A stretch of 64,000 bases of DNA from Streptomyces sp. L2 (GTDB lineage Bacteria > Actinomycetota > Actinomycetes > Streptomycetales > Streptomycetaceae): positions 3,100,001 to 3,164,000 of the forward strand of contig NZ_QBDT01000001.1 in assembly GCF_004124325.1 (NCBI RefSeq), given 5' to 3'. The position numbers and the translations under genes were made by a program. Below are positions 36,701-45,450 of the stretch, in pieces (position 1 is the first letter of the stretch; each line of letters starts with the position of its first letter). The notes under the pieces were generated by a model that saw only the letters and a list, made by a program, of their open reading frames with translations, searched no databases and had not been told where the DNA came from.

Positions 36701-37768
36701 GTGGCCGGGACGACCAGGGGTGAGCAGCGGACAGGCATGCTGAACGGCATAGCCGCGTACGGCCTGTGGGGGCTGGTCCCCCTGTTCTGGCCGCTGCTGA
36801 AGCCCGCCGGGACGACGGAGATCCTGGCCCACCGGATGGTGTGGTCCCTGGTCTTCGTGGCCGCCGCGCTGCTCTTCGTACGACGCTGGGCCTGGGCCGG
36901 GGAGCTGCTGCGCCAGCCCCGGCGGCTGGGGCTCGTGGTGGTGGCCGCCGCGGTCATCACCGTGAACTGGGGCGTCTACATCTGGGCGGTGAACTCGGGT
37001 CACGTGGTCGAGGCGTCCCTCGGCTACTTCATCAACCCGCTGGTCACCATCGCCATGGGCGTCCTCCTGCTGAAGGAGCGGCTGCGGACCGCGCAGTGGG
37101 CGGCGGTCGGCGTCGGCTTCGCCGCGGTCGTCGTCCTGACCGTCGGCTACGGCCGCCCGCCGTGGATCTCCCTCTGCCTCGCCTTCTCCTTCGCCACCTA
37201 CGGCCTGGTCAAGAAGCGGGTCGGCCTCGGCGGCGTCGAGTCGCTGACCGCGGAGACCGCGGTCCAGTTCCTGCCCGCGCTCGGCTACCTGATCTGGCTC
37301 GGCGCGCACGGCGACGCCACCTTCGCGACCGAGGGCGCCGGACACGCCGCCCTGCTCGCCTCGACCGGCGTCGTCACCGCGCTGCCGCTGGTCTTCTTCG
37401 GCGCGGCGGCGATCCGCCTGCCGCTGTCCACCCTCGGACTGCTCCAGTACCTGGCCCCCGTCTTCCAGTTCCTGCTCGGCATCCTGTACTTCCACGAGGC
37501 CATGCCGCCCGAGCGCTGGGCCGGCTTCGGCCTGGTCTGGGTCGCCCTGACCGTGCTCACGTGGGACGCGCTGCGCACCGCCCGCCGCACGGCCCGCGCC
37601 CTCGCGACGGCGAGGGCGGCGGAGACGGTCCTCGCCGCGGAGAGCACGGTCGCCGCCGCCGTTCCCGGTACGGAGGCCGCCGTGGCCACTGCCGTCGCCG
37701 GCCCGGAGGCCGCCGTGGCCGACGGCGAGAGCGGGCTCGGCCTGGCGGACGAGGTCGGCGCGGGCTGA
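36701..37768 (+). CDS. rarD: EamA-family transporter, RarD type
   Basis: Predicted 355-aa membrane protein of the RarD branch of the drug/metabolite transporters. It has about ten helices over residues 12-300: GIAAYGLWGLVPLFWPLLKP is the RarD first-helix signature, ILAHRMVWSLVF, NWGVYIWAVNSGHVVEASLGYFINPL shortened to NWGVYIWAVNSG, and FQFLLGILYFHEAMPPERW the last helix. A 55-residue Ala/Val/Glu tail follows the last helix and is not typical. GTG 36701 is preceded by AAGGAGGGG. Function is not known; RarD was named for chloramphenicol resistance in Pseudomonas. Confidence 0.9.
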   Translation: MAGTTRGEQRTGMLNGIAAYGLWGLVPLFWPLLKPAGTTEILAHRMVWSLVFVAAALLFVRRWAWAGELLRQPRRLGLVVVAAAVITVNWGVYIWAVNSGHVVEASLGYFINPLVTIAMGVLLLKERLRTAQWAAVGVGFAAVVVLTVGYGRPPWISLCLAFSFATYGLVKKRVGLGGVESLTAETAVQFLPALGYLIWLGAHGDATFATEGAGHAALLASTGVVTALPLVFFGAAAIRLPLSTLGLLQYLAPVFQFLLGILYFHEAMPPERWAGFGLVWVALTVLTWDALRTARRTARALATARAAETVLAAESTVAAAVPGTEAAVATAVAGPEAAVADGESGLGLADEVGAG

Positions 37769-37805
37769 CACCGGTCCCGCCGCACGTGGTCTATATGTGG
37801 TCGGC

Positions 37806-38276
37806 ATGACACAGTCGCCTGCCCCCGCCCCGCTGCACTTCAAGCTCGTCATCGACGCGGCCGATCCGCACACCCAGGCCGACTTCTGGGCGGCCGCCCT
37901 GCACTACGAGCCCGAGGACAACAGCGCGCTCGTCGAACGCCTGCTGGCCGCGGGCGCGCTGCCCGGCGCGGCCACCGTCGAGTACCACGGGCGGCCCGCC
38001 TTCCGCGACCTGATCGCCGTACGGCACCCCGGCGACCCGTACGACGAGAACACCGGCACCGGCCTCGGACGGCGGCTGCTCTTCCAGCGCGTCCCTGAGG
38101 CGAAGTCCGTCAAGAACCGGCTGCACCTCGACCTGCACGCGCCGGCGGGCCGCCGCACGGACGAGGTGGCCCGGCTGGAGGCCCTGGGCGCGCGGGTCCT
38201 GCGCGAGGTGGACGAGCCGGGCGGGCGGTGGACCGTGATGTGCGACCCCGAGGGCAACGAGTTCTGCGTGCAGTGA
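37806..38276 (+). CDS. VOC-family (glyoxalase-like) protein
   Basis: Predicted 156-aa protein with two beta-alpha-beta-beta-beta modules of the vicinal oxygen chelate fold. The first is LHFKLVIDAADPHTQADFWA, the second NRLHLDLHAP and DEVARLEALGARVLRE, ending with CDPEGNEFCV, the characteristic VOC C-terminus. His and Glu residues that could bind a metal are present (HLDLH and the terminal E), but no substrate can be assigned. It lies on its own after rarD and is convergent with the following minus-strand gene. Confidence 0.85.
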   Translation: MTQSPAPAPLHFKLVIDAADPHTQADFWAAALHYEPEDNSALVERLLAAGALPGAATVEYHGRPAFRDLIAVRHPGDPYDENTGTGLGRRLLFQRVPEAKSVKNRLHLDLHAPAGRRTDEVARLEALGARVLREVDEPGGRWTVMCDPEGNEFCVQ

Positions 38277-38292
38277 CCGCCGGCGGGACGGC

Positions 38293-39315
38293 CTACGGCC
38301 GGGCCGCCGCCTTGGCGGCACGGTCGGTCAGCCGGACCATGCGGGCACGCGCGGACTCCAGCGGCTCCGGGTCGCTCGCCGCGGGGCCCGGCTCTGTCGC
38401 GAGGTCCGTCCACAGGCCGATCAGGTCGCGGCCCAGGCGCAGCCCCTCCTCCGGGTCCCGCACGGCGCGCCAGGCTGTCGCCGCGCTGCGCACGTTGTCG
38501 TAGGCCGCGTCGGTGTCCGACGCCCGCCTGCGCTGCCCGGCGAGGTCGAGGGAGAGCCGGAAGGAGCGGATCGGGTCGCCCGCCAAGTAGGCGATGTAGG
38601 CGGTCAGTTCCCGCAGGTGCAGCACCTCGACATGGTGCGGGCCCAGCACGGCGGACGCCTGCTCGACGGTACGGTCGGCCAGGTCCGCCGCCGCCTCGAT
38701 ACGGCCGTCCCGCACCGCCTCGTTGATCCTGGCCAGCGGCTCGGCGAGCAACTCGGCGCCCTCGGCGGTCTCGGTGAGCGGCCCGTCTCCGAGCACCTCC
38801 TCGGCCACGGCGTCGAACCCGCGCGCGGGGGTGGGAGAGGAAGACGAGGGGGAAACGGGCTCCGGGTCGTGCAGGGGAACGGGCGGCATGGGGGTGGGCG
38901 GGGTCGGCGGCGGTGTCACGGCGGGGGCCGGTCCGAACTGGCCGGTCGGAGCGTGCGCAGGCTTCGGTGTCACCGGCGGAGCCGTCCGCTGAACCGGCGG
39001 AGCCGTCCGCTGGGCCGGCGGAGTCACCCGCATCGGCCTGCCCGCGACCTTGCTGGCGCCGTCCGCGCTCACCTCCAGCGGCACCACGCAGCCGGCGCCG
39101 TCGTCGTGGACGGTGGCGTGTATCGAGCCGCCCAGGCTGATGGCCAGGCGCTGGAGGTGGTCGAGGACCGCCTGCTGGACCTCGACGCCCGGGGCCACCA
39201 CGACCGGTGTGCCGTCGACCGTCGCCGCGCCCGTGCCGGACACCCGGACGCTCACCATCGCCGGATGCGCCGCGGGCTCCTGTGCCCGCTCCTTCTCGAA
39301 GCTGAGTCGAGGCAT
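38293..39315 (-). CDS. Hypothetical protein with TPR-like C-terminus
   Basis: Predicted 340-aa protein of unknown function. Residues 15-95 form a compact domain with AVLDHLQRLAISLGGSIHATVHD shortened to QAVLDHLQRLAISLG, and about residues 100-165 are Pro/Thr-rich, probably a flexible linker. Residues 170-330 are helical and contain TPR-like segments such as LADRTVEQASAVLGPHHVE and LRLGRDLIGLWTDL. The N-terminal domain does not look like FHA, PAS or HATPase to me. ATG 39315 has GAGG before it; ATG 39327 is an alternative. It is alone on its strand. Confidence 0.6.
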   Translation of the reverse strand: MPRLSFEKERAQEPAAHPAMVSVRVSGTGAATVDGTPVVVAPGVEVQQAVLDHLQRLAISLGGSIHATVHDDGAGCVVPLEVSADGASKVAGRPMRVTPPAQRTAPPVQRTAPPVTPKPAHAPTGQFGPAPAVTPPPTPPTPMPPVPLHDPEPVSPSSSSPTPARGFDAVAEEVLGDGPLTETAEGAELLAEPLARINEAVRDGRIEAAADLADRTVEQASAVLGPHHVEVLHLRELTAYIAYLAGDPIRSFRLSLDLAGQRRRASDTDAAYDNVRSAATAWRAVRDPEEGLRLGRDLIGLWTDLATEPGPAASDPEPLESARARMVRLTDRAAKAAARP

Positions 39316-39430
39316 CGGTTTCCTCACTCCCCCGGCGTCACGATCCGGTCGTACGCGTCCTACCGACCAGTCTGTCCGCTCAGCTCGGCTCCCACGTCAC
39401 CGCAACGTCACAGCCTCGCACCAGGGAACC

Positions 39431-39460
39431 TGGACGCAATCTAATGCGTATGCATATGAT
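39431..39460 (+). promoter_or_regulatory. Candidate promoter of the flavin reductase gene
   Basis: TGGACG (39431-39436) and TATGAT (39455-39460) are 18 bp apart in an AT-rich patch, about 50 bp before the ATG at 39511. The patch also contains TGCATATGATGCA, a possible regulator site. Confidence 0.5.
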
Positions 39461-39510
39461 GCACACGCCTTTATTCGTCGGGCACTATTCATCTCATCCC
39501 TGGGGGACCC

Positions 39511-40104
39511 ATGAGCCGCCGCTTCCTCTTCGTGCTGGGCAGCGCCCGCACCGAGGGCAACACCGAACTGCTGGCCCGCCGGGCCGCCGAACAGCTGCCC
39601 CCGGACGTCGAACAGCGCTGGATCCGTCTCGCCGACCACCCGCTGCCGGACTTCACCGACCTGCGGCACGACAGCGACCACGTCCGGCCGGCCCCGGACA
39701 CCAACGCCGGACTGCTGCTGGACGCCACGCTCGCCGCGACCGACATCGTCATCGCGTCCCCGCTCTACTGGTACTCGGTCTCCAACCTCACCAAGCGCTA
39801 CCTGGACTACTGGGCGGGCTGGCTGCGCACCCCGGGCGTCGACTTCAAGGCGACCCTGGCCGGGCGCACCCTCTGGGGCGTCGCCGCGCTCGCCGACCGC
39901 GAGCCGTCCGTCGCCGACCCCCTGGTCGGCACGCTCAACAACGGAGCCGCCTACCTGGGCATGCGCTTCGGCGGAGTCCTCCTGGGCAACGGCACGGCCC
40001 CCGGCGACGTACTGAAGGACACCGAGGCCCTGACCCAGGCCAAGACGTTCTTCACCCAGAACCCACCCCTGGCCCGCTTCCCCCACCAGGCGCCCGCAAC
40101 CTGA
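39511..40104 (+). CDS. NADPH-dependent FMN reductase family protein
   Basis: Predicted 197-aa flavodoxin-like protein. FLFVLGSARTEGNTELLARRA is the flavin-phosphate loop, shortened to GSARTEGNTELL; ASPLYWYSVSNLTKRYLDYW is the region that stacks on the isoalloxazine. Members reduce FMN or quinones or azo compounds with NADPH. No partner monooxygenase lies next to it. It has its own promoter-like sequence and is followed by a terminator. ATG 39511 is chosen; the next upstream in-frame Met is absent. Confidence 0.85.
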   Translation: MSRRFLFVLGSARTEGNTELLARRAAEQLPPDVEQRWIRLADHPLPDFTDLRHDSDHVRPAPDTNAGLLLDATLAATDIVIASPLYWYSVSNLTKRYLDYWAGWLRTPGVDFKATLAGRTLWGVAALADREPSVADPLVGTLNNGAAYLGMRFGGVLLGNGTAPGDVLKDTEALTQAKTFFTQNPPLARFPHQAPAT

Positions 40105-40123
40105 TCGATCCCCGGTGCGGATG

Positions 40124-40140
40124 GCGCCCCGAAGGGGCGC
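40124..40140 (+). terminator. Terminator of the flavin reductase gene
   Basis: Perfect 7-bp GC stem GCGCCCC-GAA-GGGGCGC, 20 bp after the stop; a common Streptomyces terminator form. It may also serve the convergent ABC permease transcript. Confidence 0.7.
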
Positions 40141-40229
40141 GGGGCTGTGTCCGACATGCGGCTCCGCCGCGTGAGCGCGACAAGCCCCCACGGGCCTGCA
40201 CAAAACCCGCGCCACCGCCGGAGGCACCC

Positions 40230-41183
40230 TCACACAGTGATGTCCTTCGTCGTGAACCGCGCCCACGCCAGCGACCCGAAGACCGCCGCGTACAGCCCTT
40301 GCAGCGCGAGGTTCTTCGTCAGGTCGTCCCAGTAGACGGGATCGCGCATCAGGTCGGCGAAGGACAGCCAGTAATGGGAGAAGAAGTACGGCTGCAGGGC
40401 GTGCAGCTGGGGGATCTGGTCGAGGATCTGGACGGTGATGAGCAGGCCGACCGTGGTCGCCATCGCCGCGATCCCGCTGTTGGTCAGGGTCGACACGAAC
40501 AGGCCGAGGGCGGCGACCCCGACCAGTGACACCGCGACGACCAGGGCAATGAGCAGCGCCCGGCCCAGTCCTTCACCGAACCCGATCCGGGTCCCGGAGA
40601 TGGTTGTCAGACCGCCGAGCGGGAACAGCAGCGCGCCGACGATCAGGGCGGACACGACGACGACCAGCGTAGCCAGCAGGCAGAACGCCAGGACCGTCGT
40701 GTACTTGGTGAGCAGCAGGCGAGTGCGGCCGGCCGGGGCGACCAGCAGATAGCGCAGCGTCCCGGCACTCGCCTCGCCCGCGATCGCGTCGCCCGCGACG
40801 ACACCGACCGCCATCGGCAGGAAGAACGGCAGGGTCGCCGCGAGCGCCGTGAACACCAGGAACAGGCCGTTGTTGGTGATCTGCGCGATGAACGCCGGGC
40901 CGCCCCCGTTCCCGCCGCCCGCCGACGAGCCCCCGCTCGTCTCGGCCTTCACCGCGATCCCGACCAGGACCGGTACCGCCGCCAGCACCCCGAGCAGCGC
41001 AAGGGTGCGCCAGCGCCGGACCGTGGTGGCCAGTTCGCTGCGCAGCAGCCCGAACGTCCACAGCGGACTCGGCGGCCGCCGCCCGGCCGGAGACCGCGTC
41101 TCCCGTGCGCCCGGTGACCCGGCCTCCACCGCCTCCGCCGCCTTCACCGCCCCCGGCACCTCTGCCGGTTCAGCCCGCGACAT
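40230..41183 (-). CDS. ABC-2 type transporter permease
   Basis: Predicted 317-aa membrane protein with six helices in the ABC-2 fold. A long N-terminal segment (about 45 residues, Ala/Pro-rich) precedes helix 1, and a large Gly/Ser-rich extracytoplasmic loop (SSAGGGNGGGP) lies between helices 1 and 2. AGDAIAGEASAGTLRYLLVA is the conserved coupling-helix segment. The start overlaps the stop of the ATPase gene by 14 bases, so it is a subunit of the same exporter. It is the last gene of the operon and the substrate is unknown. Confidence 0.87.
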   Translation of the reverse strand: MSRAEPAEVPGAVKAAEAVEAGSPGARETRSPAGRRPPSPLWTFGLLRSELATTVRRWRTLALLGVLAAVPVLVGIAVKAETSGGSSAGGGNGGGPAFIAQITNNGLFLVFTALAATLPFFLPMAVGVVAGDAIAGEASAGTLRYLLVAPAGRTRLLLTKYTTVLAFCLLATLVVVVSALIVGALLFPLGGLTTISGTRIGFGEGLGRALLIALVVAVSLVGVAALGLFVSTLTNSGIAAMATTVGLLITVQILDQIPQLHALQPYFFSHYWLSFADLMRDPVYWDDLTKNLALQGLYAAVFGSLAWARFTTKDITV

Positions 41184-42162
41184 CGAAACCCTCCCCCGTG
41201 AGCGCCACGAACGCGTCCTCCAGGGAGGCGCGTTCGAGCTGGAATCCGCGGACCCGGACGCCCGCCGCGACGAGGGCCGCGTTCACCTCGGCCAGGTCCC
41301 GCTCGGGCGGCTCCCCGGTCACCCGGTCGCCGTCGGCGGTCACGTCCCCCACGCCCTGCTCCTTCAGCACCCGGGCCGCCTCGCCGGGATCCGGTGTGGT
41401 CACCACCAGCCGGCCGCGCGCTCCGGCGGCCAGGTCGGCCACCGCGCCCTGCGTGATCAGGCGGCCCCGGGCCATCACCGCCGCGTGCGTGCACACCTGC
41501 TCGATCTCGTCGAGGAGGTGGGAGGAGAGGAAGACGGTCGTGCCGTCGGACGCCAGTTCCCGCACCAGTGCCCGGATCTCCCGCATGCCCTGCGGGTCGA
41601 GGCCGTTGGTGGGCTCGTCCAGGACCAGCAGCCGGCGCGGCTGGAGCAGCGCGGCGGCCAGGCCCAGGCGCTGCTTCATGCCGAGCGAGTACGCCCGGGC
41701 CCTCTTCCTCGCCGCGGCCGTCAGGCCCACCCGGTCCAGCGCGGCGGCGACCCGCGCACGCCGGGTGCGCGGGTCGGCGGCCGGGTCGGCGGCGTCGTAG
41801 CGCAGCAGGTTGTCCCGGCCGGAGAGGAAGCCGTACAGGGCGGGGCCCTCGATCAGCGCCCCGACCTCGGGGAGGACGGTGCGCGCCGAGCGGGGCATGG
41901 GGCGCCCCAGGACGTGCGCCGTGCCCGAGGTCGGCTCGATCAGACCCATCAGCATGCGGATGGTGGTGGTCTTGCCCGAGCCGTTCGGGCCGAGGAAGCC
42001 GAAGACGCTGCCCGCCGGGACGGTCAGGTCGAGACCGTCCACGGCGAGCTGGCCGCCGCGGTAGCGCTTGGTGAGGCCGCGCGTGGCGATGACGTGCGCC
42101 GCGGTGTCACCCTCCCGCCGGCGTTCGGCCGCGTCCCGCTCCGTGACGGACCGTGCGTACAT
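41170..42162 (-). CDS. ABC transporter ATP-binding subunit
   Basis: Predicted 330-aa ATPase. Walker A is FGFLGPNGSGKTTT, the signature motif SLGMKQRLGLAAALLQ, Walker B LLVLDEPTNGLDPQG, and the H-loop HLLDEIEQ. The last 100 residues form a regulatory domain as in DrrA-type exporters (VVTTPDPGEAARVLKEQG). It pairs with the ABC-2 permease downstream and the LolA-like protein upstream, which are in the same direction with short spacing. ATG 42162 has GGAGG just before it and is preferred to GTG 42177, which would add five residues. Confidence 0.9.
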   Translation of the reverse strand: MYARSVTERDAAERRREGDTAAHVIATRGLTKRYRGGQLAVDGLDLTVPAGSVFGFLGPNGSGKTTTIRMLMGLIEPTSGTAHVLGRPMPRSARTVLPEVGALIEGPALYGFLSGRDNLLRYDAADPAADPRTRRARVAAALDRVGLTAAARKRARAYSLGMKQRLGLAAALLQPRRLLVLDEPTNGLDPQGMREIRALVRELASDGTTVFLSSHLLDEIEQVCTHAAVMARGRLITQGAVADLAAGARGRLVVTTPDPGEAARVLKEQGVGDVTADGDRVTGEPPERDLAEVNAALVAAGVRVRGFQLERASLEDAFVALTGEGFDVAG

Positions 42163-42195
42163 CGGCTCCCCCTCCACTCGTCTTGCCCGGAAGGG

Positions 42196-43398
42196 TCACT
42201 TCCCTTCGTCGGCCGCCTTCACCAGGGCCTCCTTGGTGACCGCGCCGGCGTAGACCTTGCCGTCGTCGGTGATCAGGGCGTTGACCAGGCGGGTGGAGAA
42301 CACCGTGCCCTTGCCGAACGAGCCCGAGACCTGGTCACCGAGCGAGCCGAGGAAGCCGCCCAGGTCGCCGGCCTTGGAGCCGGTCGGCAGGCCGCCCTTG
42401 GAGCCGGTGTCGAAGGTGGCGATGGAGGTCCAGCCCTTGCCGAGGACCTTGGCGCCCTCCATGCCCTGGGCGAGCCGGCCGCCGGGCTTGCCGGCCTCGT
42501 GCCGGGGCGCCTTGTGCTCCCGCTTCCCCTCGGTGACCTTCGCGCCCTTGGGCGGGGTGAAGTCGAAGGCGGAGGCGCCCGGCGCGGAGAAGGAGACCTG
42601 GGTGAATCCGGCGTCGAGGACGGCGGCGCCGCCGCTCTTCGGCGTCAGCGTGAACTTCAGCGGCATGCCGGTCTTCGCGTCCACCGCGATGCTGATCGCG
42701 CCGACCGTCGTACCGGACTGCTTCGGTGTGATCAGCAGCTTGTAGGCGTCGCGCCCGGCGACCCGCTCGGTGCCGTCGACGGTGACGGACGTGGTGTCGT
42801 CGACCGACTTCAGGGCCTCGTCGGCGAAGTCCTTCGGCGTGGCCGGCGGCTCCGCGCGGTGCTGCTTCCCGGAGTCGGCGTCGGTGGAGTGGTAGACGTC
42901 GTTGCTCTTGCTGTCGTAGCCCCAGACGTCCTTGCCGTCGTGGATGAGGCTGTACTCGGACCCGCTCTCCAGCAGGGACAGCTTCTGCTTGTCCGGGCCG
43001 TCCTCGGCCACGCGCAGGGTGTGCGTACCGGAGACGAGTTCGGTCAGCTTGGACTGCGGGTCGGCGGACGAGCCGTCCCCGTCGCCCTTGGCCATGCCGG
43101 ACGCGAGGCCGCCCTCCAGGCCGCCCAGGTTCGGCAGTCCGAGGTCGGCGCTGAACCTCACGGTGCCGGACAGCTGCTGCACGTCCGACTTCGCGATCTT
43201 CTCGATGAGCTGCTGGGCGGTGATCTTCGGCAGGTCGGGGTCACCCGAGGCGGCCAGCGCCGGGACCAGCCCGATCGTGATCGCCGCCACCCCCACCACC
43301 GCGACCGGGACCGCGTACCGGGCGGCCTTGCGGCGCGCCGAGGGCCGGTCCTCGTCGTGCGCGGCGCCCGACACGTCGTCGGTTTCGTACGGTGCCAT
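42196..43398 (-). CDS. LolA/DUF2092-like secreted protein with membrane anchor
   Basis: Predicted 400-aa protein. One N-terminal helix (ARYAVPVAVVGVAAITIGLVP) follows a charged leader, so it is exported and membrane-anchored or cleaved. The extracytoplasmic part starts PKITAQQLIEKIAKSDVQQL and continues with SGTVRFSADLGLP and VWGYDSKSNDVYHSTD, which resembles LolA/MucB-like beta-baskets that bind acyl chains. GRDAYKLLITPKQ and KTGMPLKFTL fit the same family. A Gly-rich linker precedes a last small domain. ATG 43398 follows GGAGGT. The ABC exporter genes follow on the same strand, suggesting transfer of a lipid-like substrate. Confidence 0.8.
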   Translation of the reverse strand: MAPYETDDVSGAAHDEDRPSARRKAARYAVPVAVVGVAAITIGLVPALAASGDPDLPKITAQQLIEKIAKSDVQQLSGTVRFSADLGLPNLGGLEGGLASGMAKGDGDGSSADPQSKLTELVSGTHTLRVAEDGPDKQKLSLLESGSEYSLIHDGKDVWGYDSKSNDVYHSTDADSGKQHRAEPPATPKDFADEALKSVDDTTSVTVDGTERVAGRDAYKLLITPKQSGTTVGAISIAVDAKTGMPLKFTLTPKSGGAAVLDAGFTQVSFSAPGASAFDFTPPKGAKVTEGKREHKAPRHEAGKPGGRLAQGMEGAKVLGKGWTSIATFDTGSKGGLPTGSKAGDLGGFLGSLGDQVSGSFGKGTVFSTRLVNALITDDGKVYAGAVTKEALVKAADEGK

Positions 43399-43718
43399 GT
43401 GTGCCTTACCTCCGTCGTCGGCGGCGGCTGTCGTCACGCTGGTCCCCCTGAGCCGCCATTCTCACCCGAATCGGTGAGGAGTGGTGATTTCCGTGGTTTC
43501 CATCTCACCAAATCGGCCGTGAGGAAGCGTCAGACCTCGGAGCCAACTCGTGTACGACTGCGGTATGACATGCCGGGGCGGCATCTCCCCCGACCCGTAG
43601 GGGTCGTACGGGAGACACCGACGATGCGGGTCGGGCACGCGGGACCGTGTACGGCGGGACCGCGGGACTGCGGCTTCCGACGACGATGAGGCGAACGGGC
43701 GTTCAGGCATCCGGGCGT
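43399..43718. other. Intergenic region with two similar palindromes
   Basis: A 320-bp gap upstream of the LolA-like operon. CTCACCCGAATCGGTGAG (43461-43478) and CTCACCAAATCGG-CCGTGAG (43504-43523) are similar palindromes 44 bp apart. A further small hairpin (CGACCC-GTAG-GGGTCG region) lies near 43590-43610. A terminator for the polyprenyl synthase gene is not obvious. Confidence 0.5.
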
Positions 43719-44729
43719 TCAGCCCGCGCGGTGCACCACCGCGTCGCACAGTTCGAGCAGCGCGGCCTTGGAGTCGCACTCGGGCAGCGGCGCGAGCGCG
43801 GAGCGCGCCTCCTCCGCGTAGCGGACCGTGTCGCGGCGGGCCTGCTCCAGCGCGGGGTGCGCGCGCAGCGCGGCCAGCGCCTCGGCGTGCCGGGCGTCGT
43901 CGCTGAGGTCGGAGTCGAGCAGCGCGCACAGCGCGACGTCCTCGGCCAGCCCGAGCCGGGCCGCCCGCTCGCGCAGCCGGAGCACGGGCAGGGTCGGGAT
44001 CCCCTCGCGCAGGTCGGTGCCGGGGGTCTTGCCGGACTCGTGGGAGTCGGAGGCGATGTCCAGGACGTCGTCGGCGAGCTGGAAGGCGACGCCGAGCCGT
44101 TCGCCGTACTGGGTGAGGACGTCGACGACCGTCTCGTCGGCGCCGGACATCATCGCGCCGAACCGGCACGAGACGGCCACCAGCGAGCCGGTCTTGCCGC
44201 CCAGCACGTCCAGGTAGTGCTCGACGTGGTCGCGGCCGTCCGTGGGGCCGGCGGTCTCCAGGATCTGCCCGGTCACCAGCCGTTCGAACGCGAGGGCCTG
44301 CACCCGGACCGCCTCCGGCCCGAGGTCGGCGAGGATCTGGGAGGCGCGGGCGAAGAGGAAGTCGCCGGTCAGCACGGCGACGGAGTTGCCCCAGCGGGTG
44401 TTGGCGCTGGCCACACCGCGTCGTACGGCGGCCTCGTCCATCACGTCGTCGTGGTACAGCGTCGCCAGGTGGGTCAGCTCCACGACGACGGCGGACGGGA
44501 CGACACCGGGTGCGTAGGGGTCACCGAACTGTGCCGCGAGCATCACCAGGAGCGGCCGGAACCGCTTCCCGCCGGCCCGGACGAGGTGCTGCGCGGCCTC
44601 CGTGATGAACGGGACCTCGCTCTTGGTGGCCTCGAGCAAGCCTTCCTCGACAGCCGCCAATCCGGCCTGGACATCGGCTTCCAGAGCCTGGTCCCGCACG
44701 CTCAGCCCGAACGGCCCGACGACGGTCAC
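43719..44729 (-). CDS. Long-chain polyprenyl diphosphate synthase
   Basis: Predicted 336-aa trans-isoprenyl diphosphate synthase that builds the polyprenyl side chain of menaquinone or a similar lipid from IPP. First aspartate-rich motif: LYHDDVMDEAAVRRG (DDxxD); second: QLADDVLDIASD. GGKRFRPLL is the substrate arginine region. The residues before DDxxD (ATLY) are typical of long-chain enzymes, and the length and heptaprenyl/octaprenyl-like pattern support a menaquinone role, but chain length is inferred. It lies between the LolA-like operon and the transglycosylase, upstream region of 720 bp. Confidence 0.9.
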   Translation of the reverse strand: MTVVGPFGLSVRDQALEADVQAGLAAVEEGLLEATKSEVPFITEAAQHLVRAGGKRFRPLLVMLAAQFGDPYAPGVVPSAVVVELTHLATLYHDDVMDEAAVRRGVASANTRWGNSVAVLTGDFLFARASQILADLGPEAVRVQALAFERLVTGQILETAGPTDGRDHVEHYLDVLGGKTGSLVAVSCRFGAMMSGADETVVDVLTQYGERLGVAFQLADDVLDIASDSHESGKTPGTDLREGIPTLPVLRLRERAARLGLAEDVALCALLDSDLSDDARHAEALAALRAHPALEQARRDTVRYAEEARSALAPLPECDSKAALLELCDAVVHRAG

Positions 44730-45191
44730 GAGGGGTCTCCTGTCTGCTGGTGTCTGCTGGCGATTACACGGTTTGTCGATAGGTCGCTGCCATCACTCAA
44801 GTCAGCGTATCCGGTCAGCTTTCGATCACCGCTAGCGCCCACCGCTACAGGCCGGGCCGTACCGGACCACTCCCGGCAGGCCCGCGATCGGATGACAGGA
44901 ACGGACATTTATCGACTTAACGGATTCAGCGAGATTTGCACAAAAGCACGCATCCCCGAGAACCACGGACACGGATGGCGGTATTCCGGGACGAGCAAAT
45001 CCCCCATGTCTGATTTTGCATAATTTGCCATTTCGTGAATTGGGTCACGCGAGCCCCGTACCGCCCCATGGCGCATTTCCTCCGCATCCCCCCTTGCCCC
45101 ACCGGCCAGTTGAGGATTGGCGGCTGCAAAGGATCAAGTACTCGAAACGGTACAGACCAAGGTCAACTGATGCGTTGTGTGAATCCGGTAC
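44730..45191. other. Intergenic region upstream of the polyprenyl synthase and transglycosylase genes
   Basis: A 462-bp stretch between divergent genes. 44880-45010 is AT-richer than its surroundings (for example TTTATCGACTTAACGG), which suggests promoters, but I cannot place -35 and -10 elements with confidence. No reading frame with codon bias is seen. Confidence 0.4.
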
Positions 45192-45221
45192 TTGTTCCCG
45201 ACATGTGCTCTCGCATACGTT
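45192..45221 (+). promoter_or_regulatory. Candidate promoter of the riboswitch-controlled transglycosylase gene
   Basis: TTGTTC (45192-45197) and TACGTT (45216-45221) are 18 bp apart; transcription would start near 45228-45230, just before the first base of the riboswitch P1 stem at 45231. Confidence 0.65.
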
Positions 45222-45230
45222 CCCGGCCGT

Positions 45231-45378
45231 CGGACGGACGCCGAATCCTGCCACCGCCCGACACCACCCATCGACGAACTCATTTCGTGTGGCAGGAGCG
45301 GGGGACCCAGGTAAGTCGCCGGACCGGACGGCACTCGTCGTACCGGAACGGCTAGGGGTGAAGTCGTGCCGCCGTCCG
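45231..45378 (+). promoter_or_regulatory. ydaO-type c-di-AMP riboswitch
   Basis: The motifs of the ydaO class are present in order: CGCCGAATCCTGCCA, GCAGGAGCGGGGGACCCAGG and later GCTAGGGGTGAAGTCG. The ends CGGACGG (45231-45237) and CCGTCCG (45372-45378) pair to form P1. It lies 72 bp before a transglycosylase gene. In Streptomyces this class is known to control cell-wall hydrolases such as rpfA, and it represses when c-di-AMP binds. The assignment rests on motif recall; no covariance model was run. Confidence 0.85.
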
Positions 45379-45450
45379 CGCGGCGCGACCGGGCACCTCC
45401 CCGCCCGAACCCGACAGCTCACCTCGCAGGCGACGGAGAGGAACATCCCC

